This document shows, in pieces, positions 8,372 through 16,917 of a stretch of 64,000 bases of DNA. The stretch is from assembly GCF_013377785.1 (NCBI RefSeq), contig NZ_JABXWT010000002.1, forward strand, positions 331,515-395,514, given 5' to 3'. The position numbers and the translations under genes were made by a program. The stretch is from Ruegeria haliotis. GTDB lineage: Bacteria; Pseudomonadota; Alphaproteobacteria; Rhodobacterales; Rhodobacteraceae. The stretch's first letter is position 1. Each line of letters begins with the position of its first letter. The notes beneath the pieces are model-generated. The model was not told where the DNA came from, did not search any database, and worked only from the letters and a program-made list of their open reading frames with translations.

Positions 8372-8620
8372 ATGTCAAACGCCACTGTCAAAAGCGCGGC
8401 CACACAAAAGGGCGCGCTAACGCGGAATTCGGTTTCGGTTCTCGGGATATTCGGACCAAAGGCGGATTTGCGCGCCTTGATGCGCCTGTCCTCGGGTCGG
8501 GTCAAAAAGGTCAAGACCGGCAGCCGCGTCGCCTCGGGCACCGTGGTGGCGATTGATGAATTGGGCATCATGCTGCGACAAAGCGGCCAAACCAAGCGGA
8601 TCGTCATTCCCGGCAGCTAA
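8372..8620 (+). CDS. Small conserved-looking protein, unknown
   Basis: An 82-aa soluble protein. After a Ser/Thr/Ala-rich start, residues 20-80 look like a compact beta-rich domain: SVSVLGIFGPKADLRALMR, then GRVKKVKTGSRVASGTVVAI and LGIMLRQSGQTKRIVIPG. The pattern recalls the short domain of pilus or secretion accessory proteins (PilP or GspC type) that carry a GxV..G..V..I repeat, but the protein lacks a signal or membrane anchor, so I do not assign it. It lies 42 bp before the SDR gene, in the same direction, and may be co-transcribed with it. Confidence 0.65.
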   Translation: MSNATVKSAATQKGALTRNSVSVLGIFGPKADLRALMRLSSGRVKKVKTGSRVASGTVVAIDELGIMLRQSGQTKRIVIPGS

Positions 8621-8662
8621 TCGCGTCTTGACGCCCCGCGCACAGGCGTTCAAACCGCAGCC

Positions 8663-9307
8663 ATGACCGATCAGACAAAAATCGCCCTTATCACCGGGGC
8701 CTCTCGTGGGCTGGGCGCAGCGCTGGCCGAAGCGCTGGCACCCGAATATCACATCGTCGCCGTGGCCCGTACAACCGGCGGGCTGGAAGAGCTGGACGAT
8801 CGCATTCAGGCCTTGGGCGGAACCGCCACCCTTGCGCCGATGGACATCGCCGATCCAAACGCCATGGCCACCCTGTGCCGTGGCATTCATGACCGTTGGG
8901 GCAAAGTAAATCTGTGGCTGCATACAGCAATCCATACCTCGGCCCTGACACCGGCGCATTTCGTCGATCCCAAAGAGTGGACGAAGGCGGTGAACACCAA
9001 CGCCACCGCCACTTCAATCCTGATCCCATACATCGCCCCCCTGCTGGGTGAGGCAGGCCATGCGGTGTTCTTTGACGACCCCAAAGCTGGCGAGAAATTC
9101 TATGGCATCTACGGGGCCACCAAAGCCGCGCAGATGGCCCTGGCCCACAGCTGGGCGGCCGAGACCACACGCACCGGGCCGCGTGTTTCCATTGTTGAGC
9201 CCGCCCCTATGCCAACCGCCGTTCGGGCACGGTTCCACCCCGGTGAAGATCGGGACGCTTTGACCAGTACAGCGGATGAGGCGACACGGATATTGGCGCT
9301 GCTTTAG
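8663..9307 (+). CDS. Short-chain dehydrogenase/reductase (SDR)
   Basis: NAD(P)-dependent oxidoreductase of the classical SDR type; substrate unknown. The 214-aa protein is slightly short for the family (about 230-260). It shows the cofactor-binding TGASRGLGAAL at residues 11-21, an acidic DI segment after beta-4 (APMDIADP), and the active-site YGATK (Y-x3-K) near residue 150. The usual NNAG motif is replaced by HTAIHTS, which is unusual. The C-terminal substrate loop is short. A gene-end repeat with terminator properties follows directly at 9308. Confidence 0.88.
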   Translation: MTDQTKIALITGASRGLGAALAEALAPEYHIVAVARTTGGLEELDDRIQALGGTATLAPMDIADPNAMATLCRGIHDRWGKVNLWLHTAIHTSALTPAHFVDPKEWTKAVNTNATATSILIPYIAPLLGEAGHAVFFDDPKAGEKFYGIYGATKAAQMALAHSWAAETTRTGPRVSIVEPAPMPTAVRARFHPGEDRDALTSTADEATRILALL

Positions 9308-9360
9308 GAATGGCCCTCGCGGGCCATGCCTCCGGCGGAGGTATTTTTAGCCAGATGAAG
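9308..9360 (+). repeat. Gene-end repeat with terminator structure, copy 1
   Basis: Starts at the base after the SDR stop. It holds a GGCCC/GGGCC hairpin, then CCTCC-GGC-GGAGG, then TATTTTT and a tail ending in GATGAAG. Copies lie at 14081-14133 and 33992-34053, each in the same orientation relative to the gene it ends. It is likely a rho-independent terminator built from a dispersed repeat. Confidence 0.75.
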
Positions 9361-9368
9361 CAGACGGA

Positions 9369-10211
9369 TCAGGCGATATGGACGCCGTTTCGCCCGGCCA
9401 GATCGACGAAGAATTGCCACGCCACACGGCCCGACCGCGCGCCGCGTGTGGCCTGCCATTCTATGGCTTCGGCGCGCAGGGTATCCGCCGCGACAGTGAC
9501 ACCGTAGGCTGCGCAATATCGGTCGATCATCGCCAGATATTCATCCTGATCGCAGGGATGGAACCCAAGCCACAGACCAAAGCGGTCCGATAGCGAGACC
9601 TTTTCCTCGACCGCTTCGGACGGGTTGATGGCGCTGGAGCGTTCGTTTTCAATCATGTCACGCGGCATCAGGTGGCGGCGGTTCGACGTGGCGTAGAATA
9701 CCACGTTCTCGGGCCGCCCTTCGATACCACCATCCAGCACCGCCTTGAGCGATTTGTAGTGCTGGTCATCATGACTGAACGACAGGTCATCACAAAACAG
9801 AATGAACCGGTGTGGAGCCGCGCGCAGATGGTTCAGCAGGCGCGCGACCGAGCCCATATCCTCGCGCTGCAACTCGACCAATTTCAGGTCTGGATAATCT
9901 GTCTGCAATGTGCCGTGAACCGCTTTGACGAGGCTGGACTTGCCCATCCCCCGCGCGCCCCACAACAGGGCATTGTTCGCCTTGAACCCCGTCGCAAAAC
10001 GCCGCGTGTTGTCCAGCAGCGTATCGCGGGATCGGTTGATGCCCACCAGCAGGTCCAGATCAACGCGGTTGACCTGCGCCACCGGCTCTAGCCGGTCGGG
10101 CTCCACATGCCAGACAAAGGCCGGGGCTGCGGTGAAATCGGGCGCAGCCAGCGGTGCGGGGGCCATGCGATCCAGCGCATCGGCGATACGGTTCAGGGCT
10201 TGGTCGTTCAT
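9369..10211 (-). CDS. DUF815 family AAA ATPase
   Basis: Cytoplasmic P-loop ATPase of the DUF815 family, whose cellular role is not well established. The protein of about 280 aa has an N-terminal region with WHVEPDRLEPV, Walker A GARGMGKSS near residue 85, Walker B FILFCDDLSF near 135, and the sensor-like ATSNRRHLMPR near 175. The RSSAINPSEAVEEKVSLSDR segment is the family hallmark. The frame is open 21 codons further upstream, but ATG 10211 is preferred since GGAGGAG stands 3-9 bp before it. It converges on the SDR gene across the repeat at 9308-9360. Confidence 0.88.
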   Translation of the reverse strand: MNDQALNRIADALDRMAPAPLAAPDFTAAPAFVWHVEPDRLEPVAQVNRVDLDLLVGINRSRDTLLDNTRRFATGFKANNALLWGARGMGKSSLVKAVHGTLQTDYPDLKLVELQREDMGSVARLLNHLRAAPHRFILFCDDLSFSHDDQHYKSLKAVLDGGIEGRPENVVFYATSNRRHLMPRDMIENERSSAINPSEAVEEKVSLSDRFGLWLGFHPCDQDEYLAMIDRYCAAYGVTVAADTLRAEAIEWQATRGARSGRVAWQFFVDLAGRNGVHIA

Positions 10212-10313
10212 CGGCTCCTCCGGCCTTATCTTTCGATAGGTCAAACCATGTTCAGGCGACAGCAACAAGGCCACAAATGGCGCGTATCATTGCCGAGCGT
10301 TTCGCGGAAAACG

Positions 10314-11123
10314 TCAGCGGTTCAACGCATCACCCGGCAAATCACGGCTGATGGGTTCTGATCCGACACTGTCCTGATCAAGGTCAACAGACTGATTCCA
10401 GATCAACGCCTGGTACAGCCCCATGATTTCCACATCATTCTTTGCCTTGTGAACGAGCAAAGTCCACAAGTCATCAAACAGCTGGATGCTGTCTACCTTC
10501 GGATCAATGAGTGGAGAAACCGACAATGCGCCTTCGGCCTTGCGGTCGTAGCCGGAAAAGAAGACCACCGCACATGCGCCAGCACACCGGGCACCGGCTG
10601 GGATGAAGGTCGATAGTCGTCCCTCCCATATTGCGTTGCCAATCAGCAAGGCGTGCGATCCGTCCCCGCCGCTACTGTCCAGAGACACGCCGATAAGATC
10701 AGGGTGGTTGGACAGAATCCGACCGAACGCTTTGGTCGTTTCCTTGGTTATGGGTCCTGTGATTTTGACCACGCGACCATCACCGGGCACATCAACGCTT
10801 GTGGGTTCGTCATCGAGCCCACGCAAACGGATCGCTGCAAACTGCTGTTCGGACAGCTCCTTTCCGTCCAATGATGCCCGCGTTACAGACATTTTTGTCA
10901 GCGCGCTGGAATAGGTCGAGGTGTGATAGCCATTGGCCAGTTCAAAGAACGCCCAATTGCCCGAACTGCCGATTGTGACATAACGCGTCGTTTCGCAGTC
11001 GTCGTGAATGCAGAACTCGACAGCCTCACCCGGATCATCCGGCGTTTCGGTCCAGACACCGGCCAACACGGGCGAAGACAAGGTGGGCGCGGCAAGAAAT
11101 GTTGATAGAAGAAATCGAAGCAT
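10314..11123 (-). CDS. Secreted ClpP-like protein (COG3904 type)
   Basis: Predicted periplasmic protein with a ClpP/crotonase-like fold. The 269-aa protein begins with a signal peptide (cleavage probably after SPVLA, residue 21). Residues 105-205 hold the fold, with VSLDSSGGDGSHALLIGNA and ARCAGACAVVFFSGYDRK. In relatives the second stretch usually reads C-A-S-A-C, with the serine as the likely nucleophile; here it is C-A-G-A-C, so the protein may not be a peptidase. The two flanking cysteines are kept, as are further cysteine pairs near residues 38 and 43. It is a single gene between the DUF815 gene and the tat operon. Confidence 0.78.
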   Translation of the reverse strand: MLRFLLSTFLAAPTLSSPVLAGVWTETPDDPGEAVEFCIHDDCETTRYVTIGSSGNWAFFELANGYHTSTYSSALTKMSVTRASLDGKELSEQQFAAIRLRGLDDEPTSVDVPGDGRVVKITGPITKETTKAFGRILSNHPDLIGVSLDSSGGDGSHALLIGNAIWEGRLSTFIPAGARCAGACAVVFFSGYDRKAEGALSVSPLIDPKVDSIQLFDDLWTLLVHKAKNDVEIMGLYQALIWNQSVDLDQDSVGSEPISRDLPGDALNR

Positions 11124-11252
11124 ATGACTGAAATCTCGTTACTTTTCGAATATGACGGGTGATAGATTTCATTTCACCAGATTCCCGCCTACGCAAGCTC
11201 CACCCCGGAAAAATCGGGCGTCTTTTGCGGAATTCGTGAAACAGTCAATACA

Positions 11253-11281
11253 AAAGGCGCGCCGATAACAGGCGCGCCTTT
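11253..11281 (-). terminator. Terminator of the tat operon
   Basis: An 11-bp perfect stem (AAAGGCGCGCC / GGCGCGCCTTT) with a 7-nt loop, 18 bp beyond the tatC stop. Read leftward it is followed by TTG after four Ts, so it fits a rho-independent terminator for the leftward operon. Confidence 0.85.
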
Positions 11282-11298
11282 CCTTCTTTTACGGCAGG

Positions 11299-12174
11299 TT
11301 ACTTGGTGTCGTCGTAATCCTGCATCATATCGTCGTCGGCTTCGGCCTCGTCATCGTAATAGCCGTCAGCCCGCAATTGCTCTTCGCGCTTTTTCTCGAC
11401 GCGGGCGACAAGGAAGATCGAAATCTCGTAAAGGCCATAGACAACCACGAACAGGATGACCTGAGTAATCACGTCCGGAGGTGTCACAATGGCGGCGAGC
11501 ACCAGAATGGCAACAACCGCGTATTTGCGTACTTCACCCAGCCCCTGCGCACTGACCAGACCGGCTTTGCCCATCAGGGTCAACAGAACCGGCAGCTGGA
11601 AACACAGGCCAAAGGCCACGATGAACTTGATCGTCAGGTTCAGATATTCCTGCGCCGAGCCTTGGAACACCACGCTCAGCGGCGCGGTTGCGCCTTCGGC
11701 CACGGCTTCTCCTTCGGTGCCGAATTGCTGGAAACCCAGGAAGAAATCATAGGCCAACGGTGTGACGACGTAGAACGCAAAGCTTGCCCCCAACAGGAAC
11801 ATGAAGGGCGAGGCCAGCATGAACGGCAAAAATGCGTTCTTTTCCGATCTGTATAGCCCCGGTGCCACAAACCGCCACATCTGCATCCCGATATAGGGAA
11901 AGGCCAAAATGAATCCGCCAAGAAGCGAGACCTTGATGGCGACAAAGAACCCTTCCTGCGGCGAGATGAAGATCAGCCCGCAATCCTGTCCACGCTCGGT
12001 CAGAACTTCGCACAAAGGCTGTGTCAGAAAGTTAAAAAGCGGCGTGGCCACCGTGAAACAGATGATCATACCGATCAGAAATGCCACCACGCTGTGGATC
12101 AAGCGGGTGCGCAATTCGGTCAGATGCTCGATCAATGGGGCCGAGGAATCCTCGATCTCGTCGGTGTTGCTCAT
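11299..12174 (-). CDS. tatC: Sec-independent protein translocase TatC
   Basis: Receptor component of the twin-arginine translocase, which recognises RR signal peptides and moves folded proteins across the inner membrane. The 291-aa protein has six hydrophobic segments and the family landmarks: [13 protein letters not shown] at the N-terminus, [14 protein letters not shown] near residue 75, and the ending VTPPDVITQ...YEISI. The acidic C-terminal tail, rich in Asp and Glu, is longer than in E. coli. The start overlaps the tatB stop by 4 bp. Last gene of the leftward tatABC operon. Confidence 0.97.
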   Translation of the reverse strand: MSNTDEIEDSSAPLIEHLTELRTRLIHSVVAFLIGMIICFTVATPLFNFLTQPLCEVLTERGQDCGLIFISPQEGFFVAIKVSLLGGFILAFPYIGMQMWRFVAPGLYRSEKNAFLPFMLASPFMFLLGASFAFYVVTPLAYDFFLGFQQFGTEGEAVAEGATAPLSVVFQGSAQEYLNLTIKFIVAFGLCFQLPVLLTLMGKAGLVSAQGLGEVRKYAVVAILVLAAIVTPPDVITQVILFVVVYGLYEISIFLVARVEKKREEQLRADGYYDDEAEADDDMMQDYDDTK

Positions 12175-12629
12175 GTCTTGCTTTCAGTGTTCAGCGCGGC
12201 CTCGGCCTCTTCGGCCTTGGCCAGTGCATCTGCGGCTTCCTTGGCCTTGCGCTCGGCAGCGGCGCGGGCGGTTGTGGCCTGAATCTTCTTGGCCTGATCC
12301 GCCCGTTCGGTCGCCAGTTTTCCAGTTTCGCTGTCGGGGTCGAACTTGGTCGGGTCCATGCTTTTGGCCATATCCTGCGCCGCCTGTTTCACACCATCCA
12401 TGGCGGTGTTCACTGGATTGGTCGCGGCATTAAGACCCTTCTTGATCTCATTCACCCCGGCCTCATCCGCAGCATCGTTCATGGCACTGCTGAATTCCCG
12501 CGCCATACCACGCGCCTTACCGATCCATCGACCGACATTGCGGAACAGCACCGGCAGGTCCTTTGGCCCAACCACGATCAAGGCAACGATGCCGATCACC
12601 AAAAGCTCGGTCCAGCCCAGATCAAACAT
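12171..12629 (-). CDS. tatB: Sec-independent protein translocase TatB
   Basis: Single-span partner of TatC in substrate recognition. The 152-aa protein shows the N-terminal [20 protein letters not shown] helix, the GPKDLP hinge after it and an amphipathic helix ([17 protein letters not shown]), followed by a long Ala/Lys/Glu-rich cytoplasmic tail. It lies 6 bp after the tatA stop and overlaps tatC by ATGA. Confidence 0.96.
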   Translation of the reverse strand: MFDLGWTELLVIGIVALIVVGPKDLPVLFRNVGRWIGKARGMAREFSSAMNDAADEAGVNEIKKGLNAATNPVNTAMDGVKQAAQDMAKSMDPTKFDPDSETGKLATERADQAKKIQATTARAAAERKAKEAADALAKAEEAEAALNTESKT

Positions 12630-12635
12630 TCCGGA

Positions 12636-12857
12636 TCAGACCTTGTCTTTCTCGGAATCGGTCTCGGGCGTGACATCCTTGGCCATCTCGGACGCGTCCT
12701 GTTCGATCTCTTCCGAACCTTCCTTGATGCCTTTCTTGAACGACGTGATGCCTTTGCCAACTTCGCCCATCAGCGAGCTGATCTTGCCGCGACCAAACAG
12801 CACCAGCACCACAACGGCAATCAGCAGAATGCCCGGAAGGCCAATATTGTTAAGCAT
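12636..12857 (-). CDS. tatA: Sec-independent protein translocase TatA
   Basis: Pore-forming subunit of the twin-arginine translocase. The 73-aa protein has one N-terminal helix ([20 protein letters not shown]), the FGRGKI hinge with the conserved Phe-Gly, an amphipathic helix, and a short acidic tail. The usual early polar residue is replaced by Pro-Gly. GAAGGAGAAGAG lies just upstream of ATG 12857, a strong ribosome binding site. First gene of the operon; the promoter must lie in 12858-13004. Confidence 0.95.
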   Translation of the reverse strand: MLNNIGLPGILLIAVVVLVLFGRGKISSLMGEVGKGITSFKKGIKEGSEEIEQDASEMAKDVTPETDSEKDKV

Positions 12858-13004
12858 GTCTCTTCTCCTTCTACACCGACACTAGGCGCGTCGGATATCT
12901 CATTTCGGGTTGTGTTTACGCCTCGATGTGCTTTCGCAAAAGGGAACTCGATCAAATTGGTGATCAAAATTTGGGGGAATGCGCATTTTCTTTGGGGTCG
13001 CATT

Positions 13005-13034
13005 TCTCAACTGACAGGTTTATGTCAGTTGAGA
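13005..13034. promoter_or_regulatory. Perfect palindrome, likely operator of the WYL-regulator module
   Basis: A perfect 12-bp inverted repeat, left arm TCTCAACTGACA, right arm its exact complement, around a 6-bp spacer (13017-13022). It ends 44 bp before the start of the 101-aa gene, with the HTH/WYL regulator gene next. No T-run follows, so a terminator is unlikely. A dimeric regulator site controlling this two-gene unit is the best reading. Confidence 0.65.
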
Positions 13035-13078
13035 CCGGCTAGGTCTACCGCATCGAAACCTAGTCAACGGAGACTACC

Positions 13079-13384
13079 ATGACCCTTGTCGCAGAAATCG
13101 TTACTTTCACTCTGACCGATGGCACCACGCCTGAGGCGTTCGTGAAACTCAGCCAGACCACCGAGACCTTTGTCCGTTCGGCCCCCGGCTTCACTCATCG
13201 CCAGCTTAGCCAGGGTGAGGATGGCCGCTGGACCGACTACGTCATCTGGCGGGACATGCAGGCCGCTCAGGACGCCGCAGCCCAATTCCCACAGCAAGAC
13301 TTCGCCGCAGCCCTGATGGCCGCCATCCAAACCGACAGCGTCCAGATGCGCCACGAGAATGTGTTATGGAATATGACCGCCTAA
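13079..13384 (+). CDS. Small ABM-like protein, unknown
   Basis: A 101-aa soluble protein with the pattern of the ferredoxin-like antibiotic-monooxygenase (ABM) or dimeric alpha/beta-barrel proteins: AEIVTFTLTDGTTPEAF, then TETFVRSAPGFTHRQLSQ, and GRWTDYVIWRDMQAAQDAA, in which the W-x-D-x-V/I-x-W core is typical. No catalytic residue can be named. ACGGAG lies about 7 bp before the ATG. The stop is 21 bp before the WYL regulator, so both are probably one transcript under the palindrome at 13005-13034; the regulator may sense a substrate or product of this protein. Confidence 0.75.
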   Translation: MTLVAEIVTFTLTDGTTPEAFVKLSQTTETFVRSAPGFTHRQLSQGEDGRWTDYVIWRDMQAAQDAAAQFPQQDFAAALMAAIQTDSVQMRHENVLWNMTA

Positions 13385-13405
13385 TACTGGTCGGGGCAGC
13401 GTATC

Positions 13406-14077
13406 ATGCGCCGCACTGACCGCCTGTTCGACATCATCCAGATCCTGCGCGACGGCAAACTGCACCGCGCGCAGGACATCGCGGATCGGCTCGAAGTGTC
13501 GGTCCGTACGATCTATCGCGACATGGACACGCTGACCGCCTCGGGCGTTCCGGTCGAGGGCGAGCGTGGCGTGGGCTACATGGTCCGCGAACAGATCACC
13601 CTGCCCCCGCTGAACCTGACCCCGGCCGAGCTTGAGGCGTTGAACCTCGGCATGGCCATCGTGGCCGAGGCCGCAGATACGGACCTCAAGACCGCCGCGA
13701 AATCCCTGGCTGACAAGATCGATGCGGTGCTGCCGACGCAAGTTGTGGCCGAGGCAGATACCTGGAAATTTGCCGTCTACCCGTTTGCAGACGCGGCGCG
13801 GGGTCTGGCCCATATGACTCCGATCCGTGCAGCCATCAAATCGCGGCAGAAACTGCGCCTGTCTTACCGACGTATCGACAGTGTCCTGACGGACCGGATC
13901 ATCCGCCCGCTGCATATGGAATACTGGGGACGCGTCTGGACGCTTACGGCGTGGTGCGAGTTGCGTAACGGATTCCGCGTCTTCCGCATCGACCTGATCG
14001 AAACAGTTACCCCCCAGCCGGAAATTTTCGCCGACGAACCCGGAAAACGCCTGAACGATTACGACCCAAACGCCTGA
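13406..14077 (+). CDS. HTH/WYL-domain transcriptional regulator (YafY type)
   Basis: DNA-binding regulator of 223 aa. Residues 1-60 form a DeoR/HTH_11-type winged helix (MRRTDRLFDIIQILRDGKLH, then DIADRLEVSVRTIYRDMDTL). The C-terminal half is a WYL sensor domain, recognisable from KLRLSYRRIDSV, RIIRPLHMEYWGRVWTLTAWCELR and the ending FRVFRIDLI. Here the eponymous W-Y-L reads W-T-L, a common variant. It lies downstream of the ABM-like gene and probably controls the unit, itself included, through the palindrome at 13005-13034; this is inferred from position alone. Confidence 0.9.
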   Translation: MRRTDRLFDIIQILRDGKLHRAQDIADRLEVSVRTIYRDMDTLTASGVPVEGERGVGYMVREQITLPPLNLTPAELEALNLGMAIVAEAADTDLKTAAKSLADKIDAVLPTQVVAEADTWKFAVYPFADAARGLAHMTPIRAAIKSRQKLRLSYRRIDSVLTDRIIRPLHMEYWGRVWTLTAWCELRNGFRVFRIDLIETVTPQPEIFADEPGKRLNDYDPNA

Positions 14078-14080
14078 CTG

Positions 14081-14133
14081 GCTTCATCTTTTCAAAAACA
14101 CTCCCGCCGGAGGCATGGCCCGGAACGGGCCAT
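14081..14133 (-). repeat. Gene-end repeat with terminator structure, copy 2
   Basis: Seven bases beyond the nlpD stop. Read leftward it has a GGCCCG/CGGGCC hairpin, GCCTCCGGCGGGAG, GTTTTT and the tail GAAAAGATGAAG, matching copy 1 (9308-9360) in order and in orientation relative to its gene. Confidence 0.75.
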
Positions 14134-14139
14134 CTCGCA

Positions 14140-15312
14140 TCACTTCAGATAAAGCTCAGGATCGACCGACTCAAATCCTTTGCGCACCTCAAAATGCACA
14201 TACGCATTGTCGCCGTCTCGCAGTTGGGCGATTTTTTGTCCGCGCCGGACACGATCGCCCTTTTTGACACTGATGTCCTGAACATTGGCATAAACCGTCA
14301 ACAGATCATTCGTGTGTTTGACCACAATGATCGGCACCTGATCTGCATCCGCAGTGATCGCGGCCACTGTTCCCGCTTCGGCGGCCTGAACAGACGTCCC
14401 CGGTGCGGCGGCAATATCTATGCCTTCATTCTTGCCCTTGTCATAGGTCCGAATGATGTTGCCCGACACTGGCAGCGACAAAGCTGACGTACCAGAGTTG
14501 CTGGGCGCCTCAGCCGTCACATCCGGCGCTTCTGCCGTCGGCTCCACCTTTTCATCCGGCAGAGGCTGTGTCGCACTGGGCGGCGTCGGGGTCGGTGACC
14601 CCTGCCCCGGCTGCGTCACTTCGGTCGCGGTTGCAGCCGGAACCGCCGCAGGCGCAGGCTTTGGCGCAGATTGGTTTTTGACCGGGATCAACAGGAACTG
14701 ACCTTCGCGGACGGCAAAGTCCGAGCCCAGCCCATTCCATTCAGCCAACGATTCGACTGGCACCTGGTACAGGCGGGATATCGTATAGGCTGTCTCACCC
14801 CGCTTGACCTTGTGTCGGACCGGCTCAGGCCCGGATGGCGCAGGCGCCGGGGTTGCCGCTGGTTTGGCGGGCTCCAACGTCGAAGTCTGAACGGTACCGT
14901 TGTCGGGTGCCTGATCAATCGCCGATCCGGCAATCGTTGCAATGTCGACGCCACTGGACGCCCCGACCGAACGTGGCAGGGCCAGAACTTCGCCATCGCG
15001 CAGTTTATCCGTGGGTTGCAGGCCGTTGAACCGGGCCAACTCCGCCACGGGCAAACCTATGCGCGCGGCGATATCACTGACCGTGTCACCCCGACGTGCA
15101 ACCGCCACCTGATAGTTCGGATAGGTGATGACCCCGCGCCCATCCGGGGCGGGTCGGCTGGTCGTTGCAGATTGCGCGGCCGGCGTCGTCGAAAATCCGC
15201 CGATCTGACCGCGTAGATCGTAATCCAACGGCCCTTCACACCCGGCCAGAATGGCCAAAGCCGCCGCACCGGTCACGCAGCGGCGCATCGCTGATCTTGA
15301 AACTGCTCTCAT
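14140..15312 (-). CDS. nlpD: NlpD-like lipoprotein: two LysM domains and a degenerate M23 domain
   Basis: Envelope lipoprotein that probably activates cell-wall amidases during division. The 390-aa protein begins with a basic lipoprotein signal and lipobox (ILAGC, Cys near residue 25). Two LysM repeats follow (about 67-115, VARRGDTVSDIAARIG, and 165-212, VKRGETAYTISRLYQVP), then a Pro/Ala/Thr-rich linker, then an M23 fold (285-390). The M23 zinc ligands are lost: the usual H-x-G-x-D reads NEGID, and the usual H-x-H-F reads YVHF. This agrees with an NlpD/EnvC-type activator, not a peptidase. Another in-frame ATG lies 8 codons on. Downstream of pcm. Confidence 0.9.
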   Translation of the reverse strand: MRAVSRSAMRRCVTGAAALAILAGCEGPLDYDLRGQIGGFSTTPAAQSATTSRPAPDGRGVITYPNYQVAVARRGDTVSDIAARIGLPVAELARFNGLQPTDKLRDGEVLALPRSVGASSGVDIATIAGSAIDQAPDNGTVQTSTLEPAKPAATPAPAPSGPEPVRHKVKRGETAYTISRLYQVPVESLAEWNGLGSDFAVREGQFLLIPVKNQSAPKPAPAAVPAATATEVTQPGQGSPTPTPPSATQPLPDEKVEPTAEAPDVTAEAPSNSGTSALSLPVSGNIIRTYDKGKNEGIDIAAAPGTSVQAAEAGTVAAITADADQVPIIVVKHTNDLLTVYANVQDISVKKGDRVRRGQKIAQLRDGDNAYVHFEVRKGFESVDPELYLK

Positions 15313-15374
15313 AACTCTGTCCTCAACACCTGCCCCTGTTTTCCGGGGTTCCGGCGCAAAATTCGAAACGTCCT

Positions 15375-16025
15375 TTACGCCTCATCCTTCCCAAGCCCCT
15401 CTAGCAAAGGCACGAAACGAACGGACGACAATTCGTCATAGTCCAGACCATCCTCGGTGCGCGTGACCTTGATCAACTGCTGCACCGCATCCGACTGACC
15501 CACGGGTAGCACCATGATACCCCCGATTTTAAGCTGCGCCAAGAGCGGGCCTGGCGGGTCCTCGGCGGCGGCGGTCACGATGATCCGGTCAAATGGCGCT
15601 TGTTCCGGCAAACCGAAGGATCCATCCGACAACATTGCTGTTACATTTGTCAGACCCATTTCGCTGAACAGCCGCCCGGTTTCGTTCACCAGCCGCCTGT
15701 GACGCTCGACCGTATACACCCGACGCGCCAGCTTGGACAGGACAGCCGCCTGATACCCCGATCCGGTACCGATCTCCAGAACTGTGTCGCGTGGGCGTAC
15801 ATCCAATGCCTGCGTCATCAACCCGACAACCGATGGCTGGCTGATCGTCTGACCACAAGCTATCGGCAGCGGCATATCCTCATAGGCGCGGTCGGCAAAC
15901 AGACCGGTGACAAACTGGCCCCGGTCGATTTTCTCCATCGCCGCCAATACGCGCGCATCCGTCACCCCCCGCTTGCGCAGGGCGAACAGGAACTGCATCA
16001 CTGTTTCTGGATCAAGTCCGCTCAT
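15375..16025 (-). CDS. pcm: Protein-L-isoaspartate O-methyltransferase
   Basis: SAM-dependent repair enzyme that methylates isoaspartyl residues in damaged proteins. The 216-aa protein is the usual length. Key parts are [19 protein letters not shown] near residue 55, SAM motif [17 protein letters not shown] near 80, the post-[10 protein letters not shown], and GGIMVLPVG toward the end. The start overlaps the surE stop by 4 bp (ATGA). surE-pcm-nlpD is a widely conserved survival-linked cluster, here in that order on the minus strand. Confidence 0.96.
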   Translation of the reverse strand: MSGLDPETVMQFLFALRKRGVTDARVLAAMEKIDRGQFVTGLFADRAYEDMPLPIACGQTISQPSVVGLMTQALDVRPRDTVLEIGTGSGYQAAVLSKLARRVYTVERHRRLVNETGRLFSEMGLTNVTAMLSDGSFGLPEQAPFDRIIVTAAAEDPPGPLLAQLKIGGIMVLPVGQSDAVQQLIKVTRTEDGLDYDELSSVRFVPLLEGLGKDEA

Positions 16026-16804
16026 TCGATCGACTTCAACGCCTCCAGCGCATCGTGCGCCGTCAGATCAGCCCGCATCGGCGTGACCGAGATATAGCCT
16101 TCCAGATTAACCGCCGCATCCGTTCCCGGCGCCGTCGGGTTGTGTTGGTAGCCGCCCTTGATCCACAAAAACCGCCGCCCCGAAGGTGAGCTGTGCGGCT
16201 CGACCGAGAAATGGGTGTCCCGGCGAAAGCCTTGCGGTGCGATGCGCGTCCCAAGCACCTCGTCCGCTGGTACGGGCGGGAAATTCACATTGTAGAACAA
16301 ACGGTAATCGCCCTGCTCAGTCGGTGTGGCATCCAGAATGCGGCGTACCAGATCAGCGCCATACCGCTTGGCGGCCTCGAACGGGTCGTCCAGGCCCAGA
16401 TTTCGCGGTCCGAAATATTGCGACAACGCAATTGCGGGCACGCCCTGCAGAGCGGCCTCCATCGCGCCGCCTATAGTCCCGGAATACAGCGTATTCTCGG
16501 CCGAGTTGTTGCCCCGGTTTACCCCCGACAACACCAAATCGGGCGGGCAATCCGTCATTACATCGTGCAACCCGGCCAGCACGCAATCCGCAGGCGAACC
16601 TTCGGCGGCAAAGCGACGCTCGCCCAGCTTGGCGACCATCATTGGATGCGTGTAGCTGATGCAATGCCCAACGCCGGATTGTTCAAAGGCAGGGGCAACC
16701 ACCCAGACCTCGCCATCCGGACCGGCCAGCTCGGCGGCTATCGCTTCAAGCGTGATCAAGCCCGGAGCGTTGATCCCGTCGTCATTGGTCAAAAGAATAC
16801 GCAT
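16022..16804 (-). CDS. surE: 5'/3'-nucleotidase SurE
   Basis: Metal-dependent phosphatase acting on nucleoside monophosphates and related substrates. The 260-aa protein opens with [14 protein letters not shown], which holds the metal-binding Asp-Asp pair, followed by [23 protein letters not shown] (third metal ligand, Asn) and [11 protein letters not shown]. All family motifs are intact. It is the first gene of the surE-pcm-nlpD unit and overlaps pcm by ATGA. The 113 bp upstream separate it from the ABC ATPase gene, which runs in the same direction. Confidence 0.96.
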   Translation of the reverse strand: MRILLTNDDGINAPGLITLEAIAAELAGPDGEVWVVAPAFEQSGVGHCISYTHPMMVAKLGERRFAAEGSPADCVLAGLHDVMTDCPPDLVLSGVNRGNNSAENTLYSGTIGGAMEAALQGVPAIALSQYFGPRNLGLDDPFEAAKRYGADLVRRILDATPTEQGDYRLFYNVNFPPVPADEVLGTRIAPQGFRRDTHFSVEPHSSPSGRRFLWIKGGYQHNPTAPGTDAAVNLEGYISVTPMRADLTAHDALEALKSIE

Positions 16805-16917
16805 GTGCCCGAACTACCCCCGCGTTTGGCCCTTGATAGACCCGCCCCAGCGCTGCGGCAAGCAACGGGGTTACGCAATCTGCGGCTTTCGGGCACCACT
16901 CGGGCGGAAACTGCGGC

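Noticed and set aside
12081-13082. Open frame antisense to the tatABC operon
   Set aside because: Covers three firmly identified tat genes and has no recognisable product.
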